Source: Streptomyces cyanogenus (GTDB lineage: Bacteria; Actinomycetota; Actinomycetes; Streptomycetales; Streptomycetaceae). Taken from it: a DNA stretch of 64,000 nucleotides. The position numbers and the translations under genes are program-made. The stretch lies in contig NZ_CP071839.1 in NCBI RefSeq assembly GCF_017526105.1, forward strand, positions 6,672,001-6,736,000. The letters run 5' to 3'. Positions within the stretch are counted from its first letter, which is position 1; each line of letters opens with the position of its first letter. Shown here one piece after another: positions 43,945 to 52,884 of this stretch. The notes beneath the pieces are model-generated. The model had not been told where the DNA came from. It saw only the letters and a program-made list of their open reading frames with translations, and did no database searches.

Positions 43945-45483
43945 ATGCTCGCCGTCCCGCTCGCCCCCGCACGGACCGCGGTCACCCCGACGGCGTACTG
44001 GTCCCGGCTGCTGCCCCTTCTGGCGGCCCTCGCCTCCCTCACCAGGCTCCCCTCCTTCGCCCGGCCGCTGTGGAACCCGGACGAGGGCTTCCTCGCCGTA
44101 CAGGCCCGGCTGCTGGCCGGGGGCGGACAGCTGTACGACACGGTCGTGGACCGCAAGCCGCCGCTGCTGCCCTGGCTGTACCAGGCCGCGTTCGCGCTGT
44201 TCGGGTCCGGCTCGCTGACCCCGCTGCGGGTCCTCGCCGTTCTCGCCCAGCTGCTCACCGCCGCCCTGCTGGCCTCCCTGGCCCGCCGCCGCTGGGGCGA
44301 CCGCGCCGGCCGCACCGCCGGAGTGCTGTACCTGCTCGTCTCGGTCGGGCTCAACCCCGAGGACGCACAGGCCGCCACCTTCGAGGTGTTCATGCTGCCC
44401 TGGACGGCCGCCGCCCTGTGGTGCGCCGACCGCGGGCGCTGGGGCGCGGCCGGGGCCGCCGTGGCCGCCGCGTTCCTGACCAAGCAGACCGGCGGCGCGG
44501 TCCTGCTGCCGGTGGCCTGGCTGCTGCACCGCCGGGGCGGCACCCGCGCGGGCCTGCCCGGGCTCGCGGCCGGATTCGCCGTACCCGTGCTCGGCGCGGC
44601 CCTGCTGACCGATCCGGCCGGCTTCCTGTTCTGGACGGTGACCGGGTCCGCCACCTATGCCACCCCCACCGGTTCCGAACTCCACGTGCTGGCCCGCGCG
44701 CTGACCAACACCGCGATCCTGGCGGCGGCCTGCGCGGGGCTGCTGCCACCGGTCGTACGGGCCCTGCGCACCACCCGCGCCGGAGCGGCCGAACTGTGGC
44801 TGTGGCTGGGCTCCTCGGCCGTCGCGGTGGTCCTCGGCTGCCACTTCTTCGGCCACTACTACCTGCAACTCACCCCGCCGCTCGCCCTGCTGGCCACCGC
44901 CGCGCTGCACGTCCTGCCCCGGGAACGGCACCTGGCCGCCGTCCTCACCTCCGCCTGCGCCTGCGCCCTGTTCGTCGGCTGGGGCCTGCTCGCCCCGCGC
45001 CCCGAACTCGCGCACGCCCAACGGCTCGCGGCGGCCCTCGCGCACCGCACCGCACCCGCCGACCGGGTCCTCGTCTGGGGCATACACCCGGAGACCTACT
45101 GGCTGGCCGGGCGTACCCCCGCCACCCGGTACCTCACCGCGGGCCTGCTCACCAACTACAGCGGCGGCCGGGACGGCCCCCAGGTCGGCGAGGAGTACGC
45201 CGTCGCCGGCACCTGGCCGGTCTTCCGCCGGGAGATGACCGCACACGCCCCCGCCCTGGTCGTCGACGACTCCCGGGGCGAGCCCTACGCCCCCGACCGC
45301 CTCCCCACCCTGCGCCGCCTGCTGGCCGCGGGCTACGAGGAGGTGGGCCGGGTCGACGGGGCGGTGCTGTACGCCCGGGTGCCGGCCGGGCAGCGGGCGC
45401 GGCTCAGCCCAGGACCGTACGCGGTCCGGCCACCTCGGCCCCCAGCTCCGTCACCCGGCGCCGCAGCTCCCGGTCGGCGGTGA
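43945..45483 (+). CDS. GT-C-fold membrane glycosyltransferase-like protein
   Basis: 512 aa with about ten membrane helices and an extracytoplasmic C-terminal part. The first external loop has WNPDEGFLAVQARLL, the acidic motif of ArnT/PMT-like (GT39/GT83) enzymes that use polyprenyl-phosphate sugars. The C-terminus ends in an Arg/Pro-rich tail that overlaps the convergent NYN/PIN-like gene by 80 bases. ATG at 43945; a GTG at 43936 is also in frame. The acceptor is unknown. Confidence 0.75.
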   Translation: MLAVPLAPARTAVTPTAYWSRLLPLLAALASLTRLPSFARPLWNPDEGFLAVQARLLAGGGQLYDTVVDRKPPLLPWLYQAAFALFGSGSLTPLRVLAVLAQLLTAALLASLARRRWGDRAGRTAGVLYLLVSVGLNPEDAQAATFEVFMLPWTAAALWCADRGRWGAAGAAVAAAFLTKQTGGAVLLPVAWLLHRRGGTRAGLPGLAAGFAVPVLGAALLTDPAGFLFWTVTGSATYATPTGSELHVLARALTNTAILAAACAGLLPPVVRALRTTRAGAAELWLWLGSSAVAVVLGCHFFGHYYLQLTPPLALLATAALHVLPRERHLAAVLTSACACALFVGWGLLAPRPELAHAQRLAAALAHRTAPADRVLVWGIHPETYWLAGRTPATRYLTAGLLTNYSGGRDGPQVGEEYAVAGTWPVFRREMTAHAPALVVDDSRGEPYAPDRLPTLRRLLAAGYEEVGRVDGAVLYARVPAGQRARLSPGPYAVRPPRPPAPSPGAAAPGRR

Positions 45484-45805
45484 CCACCAGGCGGGCCCGG
45501 CCGGCGCTCTCGGCGGTCAGCTCCACGATCCGGTCGTCCCCGCTGCCCGGCGCCGACTCCACCCGGACGCCGGGCACGGACGCCACACCCCGGGCCGCGC
45601 CCTCGACCACGAGCACGATCTCCACCGGCCCCGCGTGCCCGGGCAGCCCCCGGCCCGCCAGCCGGTCCCGCAGCCGCTCGGCCGCTCCCTTGCGGTCCCG
45701 CCACCAGCCGTCGGGCCGGGAACCGACGACGTTCGCGCCGTCCACGACGACGAGCAGCGGGGCGGGGGAGCCGGCGGGGTGCACAGGCAGGCGGGCATCG
45801 GTCAT
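45404..45805 (-). CDS. NYN/PIN-like ribonuclease-fold protein
   Basis: 133 aa. It starts LLVVVDGANVVGSRPDGWWR, with the Asp of the PIN-like active site, and ends with DDRIVELTAESAGRARLVVTAD, where the second Asp pair of the fold lies. Similar streptomycete proteins are annotated as NTP pyrophosphohydrolases, but the motifs fit an RNA-cutting NYN/PIN fold better. ATG at 45805. Overlaps the 3' end of the preceding gene and is divergent from the beta-propeller gene. Confidence 0.7.
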   Translation of the reverse strand: MTDARLPVHPAGSPAPLLVVVDGANVVGSRPDGWWRDRKGAAERLRDRLAGRGLPGHAGPVEIVLVVEGAARGVASVPGVRVESAPGSGDDRIVELTAESAGRARLVVTADRELRRRVTELGAEVAGPRTVLG

Positions 45806-45881
45806 GCACCACAGGGTCCCACGGCCGCACGGCACGGGGGCCGGGCCCCGGGGCCGCGACCGAGCGGCTTAGAGTGAACCG

Positions 45882-46898
45882 GTGAACGGCGACTGGCTCC
45901 TGCGCGGCCGCGACGGCCGGCTCAGTGTCTACCAGCTGTCGGGCGACGCCGTCCTGTGCCGGGCGGAGCGCGGCCCCGGCGGCCCCTGGTCCGCCCCCCG
46001 CAAGGTGGGCGGCGAGCAGCGACTGCATCCCGTCCTGGCCGTCGGCCAGGGTGCCGACGGCTATGCCCACCTGGTCTCCTGGCGGCCCACGGTCAAGGGC
46101 GAGTCCGGGCTGGTGCACTCCACGCACTTCCGCCCGCACCTGGCCGCCCTGGACTGGAACCCGGTCGGCCACCCGAACCGGAAGGGCGACCGGACCGGCA
46201 CGCCCGCCGTCGCGGTGGACGCCCAGGGACGCGCCCATCTCTTCGTCCGCAACAAGGGCGGCGGCGTGAGCATGCTCGCCCAGAAGGAGAAGGGCGGCTG
46301 GGACCCCTGGCGGGACCTCAAGGGCAAGGAGGTCCAGGACGGTCTGGCGGCGGCGACGGGGGAGTCCGGGCGGGTCGAGCTGTACGCGGCCGTCCCGCAG
46401 GGCCTGCTGTACTGGCGTCAGGAGGAGCCGGGCGCCCAGCCCGTGCTGCAGGAGGCCCTCCAGACGCCGGTCCGCCCCGGCACCCTGCGCGCCCTGGCCA
46501 CCTCCCCGGACAGTACGACCGTCTTCTACACCGACACCTCCGGCGACCTGTGCGCCTGGCGCCCGGGCGGCAAGCCGGTCACCCTGCTGCCCGCGGCCGG
46601 GTCCGGCCCGGTGTCGGCGGTCCGCTGCGACCTGGACGGCCACGACTGCACCCTGCTGGTCCAGCGTTCGGCGAGCCGCCGGGTCGCCTTCGCCGCGTAT
46701 CCGACCGAGACGGAGTCGGCGGGCGCCTGGTGGACCGAGTCGGGCCCCGAACTGCCGCTGGACGCGCTGGTCTCCCTCACGAAGGACGCCGAGGGCCGCG
46801 TGGCGGCGGCAACGTTGTCCCCGTCGACCGGACGCCTGCTGCTGACCCGGCGCAAGGACGAGCCGGGGCTGGCGCTGGAGGCGTGGCGGGAGGTCTGA
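45882..46898 (+). CDS. Cytoplasmic beta-propeller protein, lectin-like (PLL-type repeats)
   Basis: 338 aa. About six or seven blades recur every 45-50 residues (HPVLAVGQGADGYAHLVSW, PAVAVDAQGRAHLFVRN, RVELYAAVPQGLLYWRQ, TTVFYTDTSGDLCAWRPGG), the pattern of Photorhabdus-lectin-like or Asp-box propellers. There is no signal peptide. Function unknown; it may bind sugar or protein. GTG start, 76 bases from the divergent NYN gene. Confidence 0.6.
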   Translation: MNGDWLLRGRDGRLSVYQLSGDAVLCRAERGPGGPWSAPRKVGGEQRLHPVLAVGQGADGYAHLVSWRPTVKGESGLVHSTHFRPHLAALDWNPVGHPNRKGDRTGTPAVAVDAQGRAHLFVRNKGGGVSMLAQKEKGGWDPWRDLKGKEVQDGLAAATGESGRVELYAAVPQGLLYWRQEEPGAQPVLQEALQTPVRPGTLRALATSPDSTTVFYTDTSGDLCAWRPGGKPVTLLPAAGSGPVSAVRCDLDGHDCTLLVQRSASRRVAFAAYPTETESAGAWWTESGPELPLDALVSLTKDAEGRVAAATLSPSTGRLLLTRRKDEPGLALEAWREV

Positions 46899-46904
46899 CA
46901 CGCG

Positions 46905-46934
46905 CGAGGGCCCCCGCCGTGGCGGGGGCCCTCG
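46905..46934. terminator. Bidirectional terminator
   Basis: A 14-bp perfect stem CGAGGGCCCCCGCC/GGCGGGGGCCCTCG with a 2-base apex lies between the convergent propeller and fadB genes. Confidence 0.85.
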
Positions 46935-46950
46935 GTGATGTCGACCGGTG

Positions 46951-49080
46951 TTACGCGGGAACGCTGGCCACGCCCGGCGCCAGGAACCTCTTGCCGTTCA
47001 CACGCTCCGACACGCCCTCACGGTCCAGGTACGGCGTGATGCCGCCCAGGTGGAAGGGCCAGCCGGCACCCGTGATCAGGCACAGGTCGATGTCCTGGGC
47101 CTCGGCGACGACGCCCTCGTCGAGCATGAGCCCGATCTCCTGGGCGACGGCGTCCAGCACGCGGGCGCGCACCTGCTCCTCCGTCAGGACGGCATCGCCC
47201 TGCTGGAGCAGCGCGGCGACCTCCGGGTCCAGCTCCGGCTTGCCGCTGTCGTAGACGTAGAAGCCGCGCTTGCCCGCCTCCACGACCGCCTTGAGGTTCG
47301 GGGAGACCTTGAAGCGGTCCGGGAACGCGCCGTGCAGCGTCTCGGAGACGTGCAGACCGATCGCCGGGCCGACCAGCTCCAGCAGCACCAGCGGAGACAT
47401 CGGCAGACCGAGCGGCTCGACGGCCTTCTCGGCGACCTCGACCGGGGTGCCCTCGTCGATGACGTTCTGGATCTCGCCCATGAAGCGGGTCAGGATGCGG
47501 TTCACGACGAACGCCGGGGCGTCCTTGACCAGCACCGCGGTCTTCTTCAGCTTCTTGGCGACGGCGAAGGCCGTGGCCAGGGAGGCGTCGTCCGTCTTCT
47601 CGCCGCGGACGATCTCCAGCAGCGGCAGCACCGCGACCGGGTTGAAGAAGTGGAAGCCGACGACCCGCTCGGGGTGCTTCAGCTTCGACGCCATCTCCGA
47701 CACCGACAGCGAGGAGGTGTTGGTCGCGAGGATCGCGTGCGCCGGGGCGACCGCCTCGACCTCCGCGAACACCTTCTGCTTGACACCCATCTCCTCGAAC
47801 ACCGCTTCGATGATGAAGTCGGCGTCCGCGAAGCCCTCGGCCTTGTCCAGGACGCCGGTGACCAGCGCCTTGAGGCGGTTGGCCTTGTCCTGGTGGATGC
47901 GGCCCTTGCCGAGCAGCTTGTCGATCTCGGCGTGGACGTAGCCCACACCCTTGTCGACGCGCTCCTGGTCGATGTCGGTCAGCACGACCGGCACCTCCAG
48001 GCGGCGCAGGAAGAGCAGCGCGAGCTGGCTGGCCATCAGACCGGCGCCGACGACACCGACCTTGGTGACCGGGCGGGCCAGGTTCTTGTCCGGGGCGCCG
48101 GCGGGACGCTTGCCGCGCTTCTGCACCAGGTTGAACGCGTAGATGCCGGCACGCAGTTCGCCACCCATGATCAGGTCCGCGAGGGCCTGGTCCTCGGCGT
48201 CGAAGCCCTGCTGGAGGTCCTCGTTCTTCGCCGCGGCGATGATGTCCAGGGCGCGGTACGCGGCCGGAGCGGCCCCGTGCACCTTGCTGTCCGCGATGAA
48301 CCGGCCCTTGGCGACGGCCTGGTCCCAGGCCTCGCCGCGGTCGATCACCGGACGCTCGACCTTGACGTCGCCCTTGAGCACCTGGGCGGTCCAGATCAGC
48401 GACTGCTCCAGGAAGTCGGCGCCCTCGAAGATCGCGTCGGCGATGCCGAGCTCGAAGACCTGCTTGCCCTTGAGCTGCTTGTTCTGGTTCAGCGAGTTCT
48501 CGATGATGACCGAGACGGCCTTGTCGGCGCCGATCAGGTTGGGCAGCAGCGTGCAGCCGCCCCAGCCGGGCACCAGGCCGAGGAAGACCTCGGGCAGCGA
48601 GAACGCCGGGATCGCCTTGGAGACGGTCCGGTAGGTGCAGTGCAGGCCGACCTCGACGCCGCCGCCCATCGCCGCGCCGTTGTAGTAGGCGAAGGTCGGG
48701 ACGGCCAGCTTCGCCAGGCGCTTGAAGACCTCGTGGCCGCCCTTGCCGATGGCGAGCGCGTGCTCGTGCTCCTTCAGCAGCTCGACGCCCTTGAGGTCGG
48801 CGCCGACCGCGAAGATGAACGGCTTGCCGGTGATGCCGACGCCGACGATCTCGCCGTCCGCGGCCTCCTTCTCGACCTGGTCGACGGCGGTGTTCAGGTT
48901 CGCCAGCGAGGCCGGGCCGAAGGTGGTCGGCTTGGTGTGGTCCAGGCCGTTGTCCAGCGTGATCAGCGCGAAGCGGCCGGCACCGGCGGGGAGGTCGAAG
49001 TGGCGTACGTGCGCACTGGTGACGACCTCGTCGGGGAACAGCTCGGAGGCCTGCTTCAGAAGCTCGGCGGTGGTGCTCAC
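46951..49080 (-). CDS. fadB: Fatty acid oxidation protein: enoyl-CoA hydratase / 3-hydroxyacyl-CoA dehydrogenase
   Basis: 709 aa, bifunctional. The crotonase half (1-about 300) has the oxyanion region GAAMGGGVEVGL and PEVFLGLVPGWGG; the second half starts with the NAD site GVVGAGLMAS and has FHFFNPVAVLPLLEIV and VKDAPAFVVNR of 3-hydroxyacyl-CoA dehydrogenases. It does steps 2 and 3 of beta-oxidation. Its GTG overlaps the fadA stop (GTGA), so the two are made together as a complex. Confidence 0.94.
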   Translation of the reverse strand: MSTTAELLKQASELFPDEVVTSAHVRHFDLPAGAGRFALITLDNGLDHTKPTTFGPASLANLNTAVDQVEKEAADGEIVGVGITGKPFIFAVGADLKGVELLKEHEHALAIGKGGHEVFKRLAKLAVPTFAYYNGAAMGGGVEVGLHCTYRTVSKAIPAFSLPEVFLGLVPGWGGCTLLPNLIGADKAVSVIIENSLNQNKQLKGKQVFELGIADAIFEGADFLEQSLIWTAQVLKGDVKVERPVIDRGEAWDQAVAKGRFIADSKVHGAAPAAYRALDIIAAAKNEDLQQGFDAEDQALADLIMGGELRAGIYAFNLVQKRGKRPAGAPDKNLARPVTKVGVVGAGLMASQLALLFLRRLEVPVVLTDIDQERVDKGVGYVHAEIDKLLGKGRIHQDKANRLKALVTGVLDKAEGFADADFIIEAVFEEMGVKQKVFAEVEAVAPAHAILATNTSSLSVSEMASKLKHPERVVGFHFFNPVAVLPLLEIVRGEKTDDASLATAFAVAKKLKKTAVLVKDAPAFVVNRILTRFMGEIQNVIDEGTPVEVAEKAVEPLGLPMSPLVLLELVGPAIGLHVSETLHGAFPDRFKVSPNLKAVVEAGKRGFYVYDSGKPELDPEVAALLQQGDAVLTEEQVRARVLDAVAQEIGLMLDEGVVAEAQDIDLCLITGAGWPFHLGGITPYLDREGVSERVNGKRFLAPGVASVPA

Positions 49081-50294
49081 TTGTCCCCCTCGAAGTGCGG
49101 GTTCTCCCAGATGACCGTCGCGCCCATGCCGAAGCCGACGCACATGGTGGTCAGGCCGTAGCGGACGTGCGGCTGCTCCTCGAACTGGCGGGCCAGCTGC
49201 GTCATCAGGCGGACGCCGGAGGAGGCCAGCGGGTGGCCGAAGGCGATGGCGCCGCCGTACTGGTTGACGCGCTCGTCGTCGTCGGCGATGCCGTAGTGGT
49301 CGAGGAAGGCCAGCACCTGCACGGCGAAGGCCTCGTTGATCTCGAACAGGCCGATGTCGGAGATGGACAGGCCCGCCTTGGCGAGCGCCTTCTCCGTGGC
49401 CGGGATCGGGCCGTAGCCCATGACCTCCGGCTCGACGCCCGCGAAGGCGTACGAGACCAGACGCATCTTCACCGGCAGGTTGTTCTCGCGGGCGAAGTCC
49501 TCGGAGGCGATGATCGAGGCGGTCGCACCGTCGTTGAGACCGGCGGCGTTGCCCGCGGTGACCCGGCCGTGCACGCGGAACGGCGTCTTCAGGCCGGCCA
49601 GGCTCTCCAGGGTCGTACCCGGGCGCATCGGCTCGTCGGCGGTGACCAGACCCCAGCCGGTCTCGCCGGCCTCGGGGTTGCTCCGGCGCACCGAGATCGG
49701 CACCAGGTCCTGCTGGATCTTGCCGTTGGCGTACGCCTTGGCGGCCTTCTCCTGCGAGCGCACCGCGTACTCGTCCGCACGCAGCTTGGTGATCTGCGGG
49801 TAGCGGTCGTGCAGGTTCTCCGCGGTCATGCCCATGAACAGGGCCGACTCGTCCACCAGCTTCTCCGACACGAACCGCGGGTTCGGGTCGACGCCCTCGC
49901 CCATCGGGTGGCGGCCCATGTGCTCGACACCGCCGGCGATGACGGCGTCGTAGGCACCGAAGGCGATCGAACCGGCGGTGGTGGTGACGGCGGTCAGGGC
50001 GCCGGCGCACATGCGGTCGATCGAGTAGCCGGGGACGGACTGCGGCAGGCCCGCGAGGATGCCGGCCGTGCGGCCGAGGGTCAGGCCCTGGTCGCCGATC
50101 TGCGTGGTCGCGGCGATGGCGACCTCGTCGATCTTCTTCGGGTCCAGACCGGGGTTGCGGCGCAGCAGCTCCCGGATCGCCTTCACGACGAGGTCGTCGG
50201 CACGGGTCTCGTGGTAGATGCCCTTCGGGCCCGCCTTGCCGAACGGGGTGCGGACGCCGTCGACGAAGACGACGTCCCTGACGGTACGAGGCAC
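49077..50294 (-). CDS. fadA: Acetyl-CoA acyltransferase (3-ketoacyl-CoA thiolase)
   Basis: 405 aa. It cleaves 3-ketoacyl-CoA in the last step of beta-oxidation. The nucleophile Cys96 is in DRMCAGAL, and the base His is in GGAIAFGHPLASSG; the C-terminal cysteine motif reads CVGFGMG rather than CxGGGQG, a variant seen in the FadA/FadI branch. The GTG at 50294 has GGAGGAG eight bases upstream. The 18-bp palindrome at 50336-50353 is a probable repressor site. Confidence 0.94.
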   Translation of the reverse strand: MPRTVRDVVFVDGVRTPFGKAGPKGIYHETRADDLVVKAIRELLRRNPGLDPKKIDEVAIAATTQIGDQGLTLGRTAGILAGLPQSVPGYSIDRMCAGALTAVTTTAGSIAFGAYDAVIAGGVEHMGRHPMGEGVDPNPRFVSEKLVDESALFMGMTAENLHDRYPQITKLRADEYAVRSQEKAAKAYANGKIQQDLVPISVRRSNPEAGETGWGLVTADEPMRPGTTLESLAGLKTPFRVHGRVTAGNAAGLNDGATASIIASEDFARENNLPVKMRLVSYAFAGVEPEVMGYGPIPATEKALAKAGLSISDIGLFEINEAFAVQVLAFLDHYGIADDDERVNQYGGAIAFGHPLASSGVRLMTQLARQFEEQPHVRYGLTTMCVGFGMGATVIWENPHFEGDK

Positions 50295-50335
50295 GATGGC
50301 TCTCCTCCAGATGCGGGATGGCACTGCTGCGTTGC

Positions 50336-50353
50336 GCTGAGCGCGCGCTCAGC
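50336..50353. promoter_or_regulatory. TetR-type operator before fadAB
   Basis: GCTGAGCGCGCGCTCAGC is an 18-bp perfect palindrome 42 bases upstream of fadA. A second inverted repeat TTAC-GA-GTAA is at 50365-50374 and a -10-like TAGCAT (minus strand) lies between them. The arrangement suggests an acyl-CoA-sensing TetR repressor. Confidence 0.7.
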
Positions 50354-50518
50354 ACCCATGCTACTTACGAGTAACGTGACTGCCCAGCCCCCTGGGCTGG
50401 AGCGGTGAACGTCACATCCCTCACCGGTCGGCGTCTCGGTCCGGCGTCACCTTCCTGTACCTGCACCCCCACAGGATCTTGGCGTGATCTCGACGTCCCT
50501 GTTCCGCTTTCGCGGCCC

Positions 50519-51817
50519 CTACGGCGTCTGGGCACCCTTCGCCGACAGCGCGTCCACCAGCACCGGCGTGACCAGCTCCACCTGCCACGGCCGCGCGCCG
50601 TACCCGGCGAGCGCGAGCTCCACGGACCGGGCGTCGACGGTCTTCGGCGGCTCCCAGCAGACCCGCCGCACCGTGTCCGGGGAGATCACGTTCTCCTGGG
50701 GCATGTTGAGCCGCTCGGCCAGCGCCGTCACCCCGGCCCGGGCGGCGGACAGCCGAGCCGCGGCGGCCGGATCCTTGTCGGCCCAGGCACGCGGCGGCGG
50801 CGGACCGGTCACCGGCTGCCCAGGCTGCGGCAGCGCACTGTCGGGAAGGGCCTTGGCCCGGTCGACGGCGGCCTGCCACTGCTCCAGCTGCCGCCGCCCC
50901 GTCCGGTGCCCGAAGCCGTTGAGTGCGGCGAGGGCGTGGACGTTGCCCGGCAGGGCCAGCGCGGCCTCCACGATGGCCGCGTCGCTCAGCACCTTCCCCG
51001 GCGACACGTCCCGGCGCTGTGCGATCCGGTCCCGCGTCTCCCACAGCTCGCGCACGACCGCGAGCTGCCGGCGCCGGCGCACCTTGTGCATCCCGGACGT
51101 ACGGCGCCAGGGGTCCTTGCGCGGCTCGGCCGGCGGCGCGGACGCGATCGCGTCGAACTCCTGGAGCGCCCACTCCAGCTTGCCCTGCCGGTCCAGCTCC
51201 TTCTCCAGGGCGTCCCGCAGGTCGACCAGCAGCTCGACGTCGAGCGCCGCGTAGCGCAGCCAGGGCTCGGGCAGCGGCCGGGTCGACCAGTCGACGGCGG
51301 AGTGGCCCTTCTCCAGGACGAAGCCGAGGACGCCCTCCACCATGGCGCCGAGGCCGACCCGGGGGAACCCGGCGAGCCGGCCGGCCAGCTCGGTGTCGAA
51401 CAGGCGGCTCGGGACCATGCCTATCTCGCGCAGGCAGGGCAGGTCCTGGGTGGCCGCGTGCAGCACCCACTCGACGCCGGACAGGGCCTCGCCGAGTCCG
51501 GACAGGTCGGGGCAGGCGACCGGGTCGATCAGGGCGGTGCCGGCGCCCTCGCGGCGCAGCTGCACCAGGTAGGCGCGCTGGCCGTAGCGGTAGCCGGAGG
51601 CGCGCTCGGCGTCCACGGCGACCGGGCCGGAGCCGGCGGCGAAGGCGGCGATCACCCGGGCGAGGGCCGCCTCGTCGGCGATCACGGGCGGAATGCCCTC
51701 GCGCGGTTCGAGCAGAGGAGTCGGCGCCCCCATCACAGAAGATCCGGCGTCGTCCGGAGGAGTGCCTCCGGTGGTGCGCAGGGAGCTGTCTGCTGCGGTG
51801 TCTTGGGCGTCGGTCAC
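50519..51817 (-). CDS. rnd: Ribonuclease D
   Basis: 432 aa. DEDD exonuclease domain: Asp69-x-Glu71 (VAVDAERAS), LHAATQDLPCL and YAALDVELLVDLRD. The HRDC domain (SDAAIVEAALALPGNVHALA) and a C-terminal helical part follow. It trims the 3' ends of tRNA and other stable RNAs. The GTG at 51817 lacks a good ribosome site; the Asp/Ser-rich N-terminus of about 35 residues is variable in the family, so a later start is possible. Confidence 0.88.
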   Translation of the reverse strand: MTDAQDTAADSSLRTTGGTPPDDAGSSVMGAPTPLLEPREGIPPVIADEAALARVIAAFAAGSGPVAVDAERASGYRYGQRAYLVQLRREGAGTALIDPVACPDLSGLGEALSGVEWVLHAATQDLPCLREIGMVPSRLFDTELAGRLAGFPRVGLGAMVEGVLGFVLEKGHSAVDWSTRPLPEPWLRYAALDVELLVDLRDALEKELDRQGKLEWALQEFDAIASAPPAEPRKDPWRRTSGMHKVRRRRQLAVVRELWETRDRIAQRRDVSPGKVLSDAAIVEAALALPGNVHALAALNGFGHRTGRRQLEQWQAAVDRAKALPDSALPQPGQPVTGPPPPRAWADKDPAAAARLSAARAGVTALAERLNMPQENVISPDTVRRVCWEPPKTVDARSVELALAGYGARPWQVELVTPVLVDALSAKGAQTP

Positions 51818-51844
51818 CTGTCAAGGGTATCCGTGTGGGGACGG

Positions 51845-51876
51845 CGCCCGTCGACGGAACGTTCCGTCGACGGGCG
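51845..51876. terminator. 32-bp perfect palindrome between regulator and rnd
   Basis: The 16-base arms (51845-51860 and 51861-51876) are exact complements with no loop bases. It lies just after the regulator gene and 28 bases before the rnd start on the same strand. It is probably the regulator's terminator, but an operator for rnd is possible. Confidence 0.65.
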
Positions 51877-51964
51877 TGCCAGGGTCATAAACAAGTCAGT
51901 CAGGGGCTCGGTGCGGTTCACATGAGTGAACGGCGGATTCCGCCGAAGGGGGTGGAGGGTGGGC

Positions 51965-52624
51965 TCAGTGGATGATCCCCGTGCGCAGGGCCACGGCCAC
52001 CATGCCGGCCCGGTCGCCCGTGCCGAGCTTGCGGGCGATGCGGGCGAGGTGGCTCTTCACGGTGAGGGCGGACAGGCCCATGGACACGCCGATCGCCTTG
52101 TTCGACTGGCCCTCCGCGACCAGCCGCAGCACCTCGACCTCGCGTCCGGACAGCTCCCGGTAGCCGCCCGGGTGGCTCGGGGCACCCGGGGGGCGGCGGT
52201 GCATACGGGCGGCGGCGCCGAGGGGAGCGGCACCGGGGCGGGTGGGGAGCCCGATGTTGGTGCGGGTGCCGGTGACGACGTAGCCCTTGACACCGCCGGC
52301 CAGCGCGTTGCGGACCGCGCCGATGTCGTCGGCGGCGGACAGCGCGAGTCCGTTGGGCCAGCCCGCGGCGCGGGTCTCGGACAGCAGGGTGAGGCCGGAG
52401 CCGTCGGGGAGGTGGACGTCGGCGACGCAGATGTCGCGCGGGTTGCCGATGCGGGGACGAGCCTCCGCGATGGACGAGGCCTCGATGACATCGCGCACCC
52501 CGAGCGCCCACAGGTGGCGGGTGACGGTGGAGCGGACGCGCGGGTCGGCCACGACCACCATGGCGGTCGGCTTGTTCGGGCGGTAGGCGACCAGGCTTGC
52601 GGGTTGCTCGAGGAGAACGGACAC
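51965..52624 (-). CDS. LuxR-type response regulator with degenerate receiver
   Basis: 219 aa. The receiver-like part spans residues 18-130 and the LuxR helix-turn-helix residues 155-215 (LSGREVEVLRLVAEGQSNKA; LTVKSHLARIARKLG). The likely phospho-acceptor Asp is kept (CVADVHLPDG), but the acidic pair is Ala-Asp (VVVADPRV) and the conserved Lys of the last strand is Thr (GYVVTGTR). No kinase is adjacent. Probably phosphorylation-independent. The GTG at 52624 follows AGGAGG. Confidence 0.8.
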   Translation of the reverse strand: MSVLLEQPASLVAYRPNKPTAMVVVADPRVRSTVTRHLWALGVRDVIEASSIAEARPRIGNPRDICVADVHLPDGSGLTLLSETRAAGWPNGLALSAADDIGAVRNALAGGVKGYVVTGTRTNIGLPTRPGAAPLGAAARMHRRPPGAPSHPGGYRELSGREVEVLRLVAEGQSNKAIGVSMGLSALTVKSHLARIARKLGTGDRAGMVAVALRTGIIH

Positions 52625-52884
52625 CAGGCCTCCTGGGTGGGGGGACGGGGCCGGCTTGTGGGGATGAAGCCGGGACGAACCGTGCTTTCAAGGTCACAGT
52701 CGTCTTCGGCAGCAAACTCGTCCGCCTTTAGGGAATGATCACGATCTAGTGAGTAACAATCTGTGCAATTCGGACACGCGATCGATCATGCGAAGATCGA
52801 GTCGGTTCGAGCGGGTGCGATTCGAGTACGGAAAGTGGCCGTATCGACAAAGAGATGGTCAATCGGGCGTTTCGCAGCGACCGC

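Noticed and set aside
46804..46820. CAACGTTGTC resembling the GH92 operator
   Set aside because: It lies inside the beta-propeller coding sequence without the full GACA arm; most likely chance.
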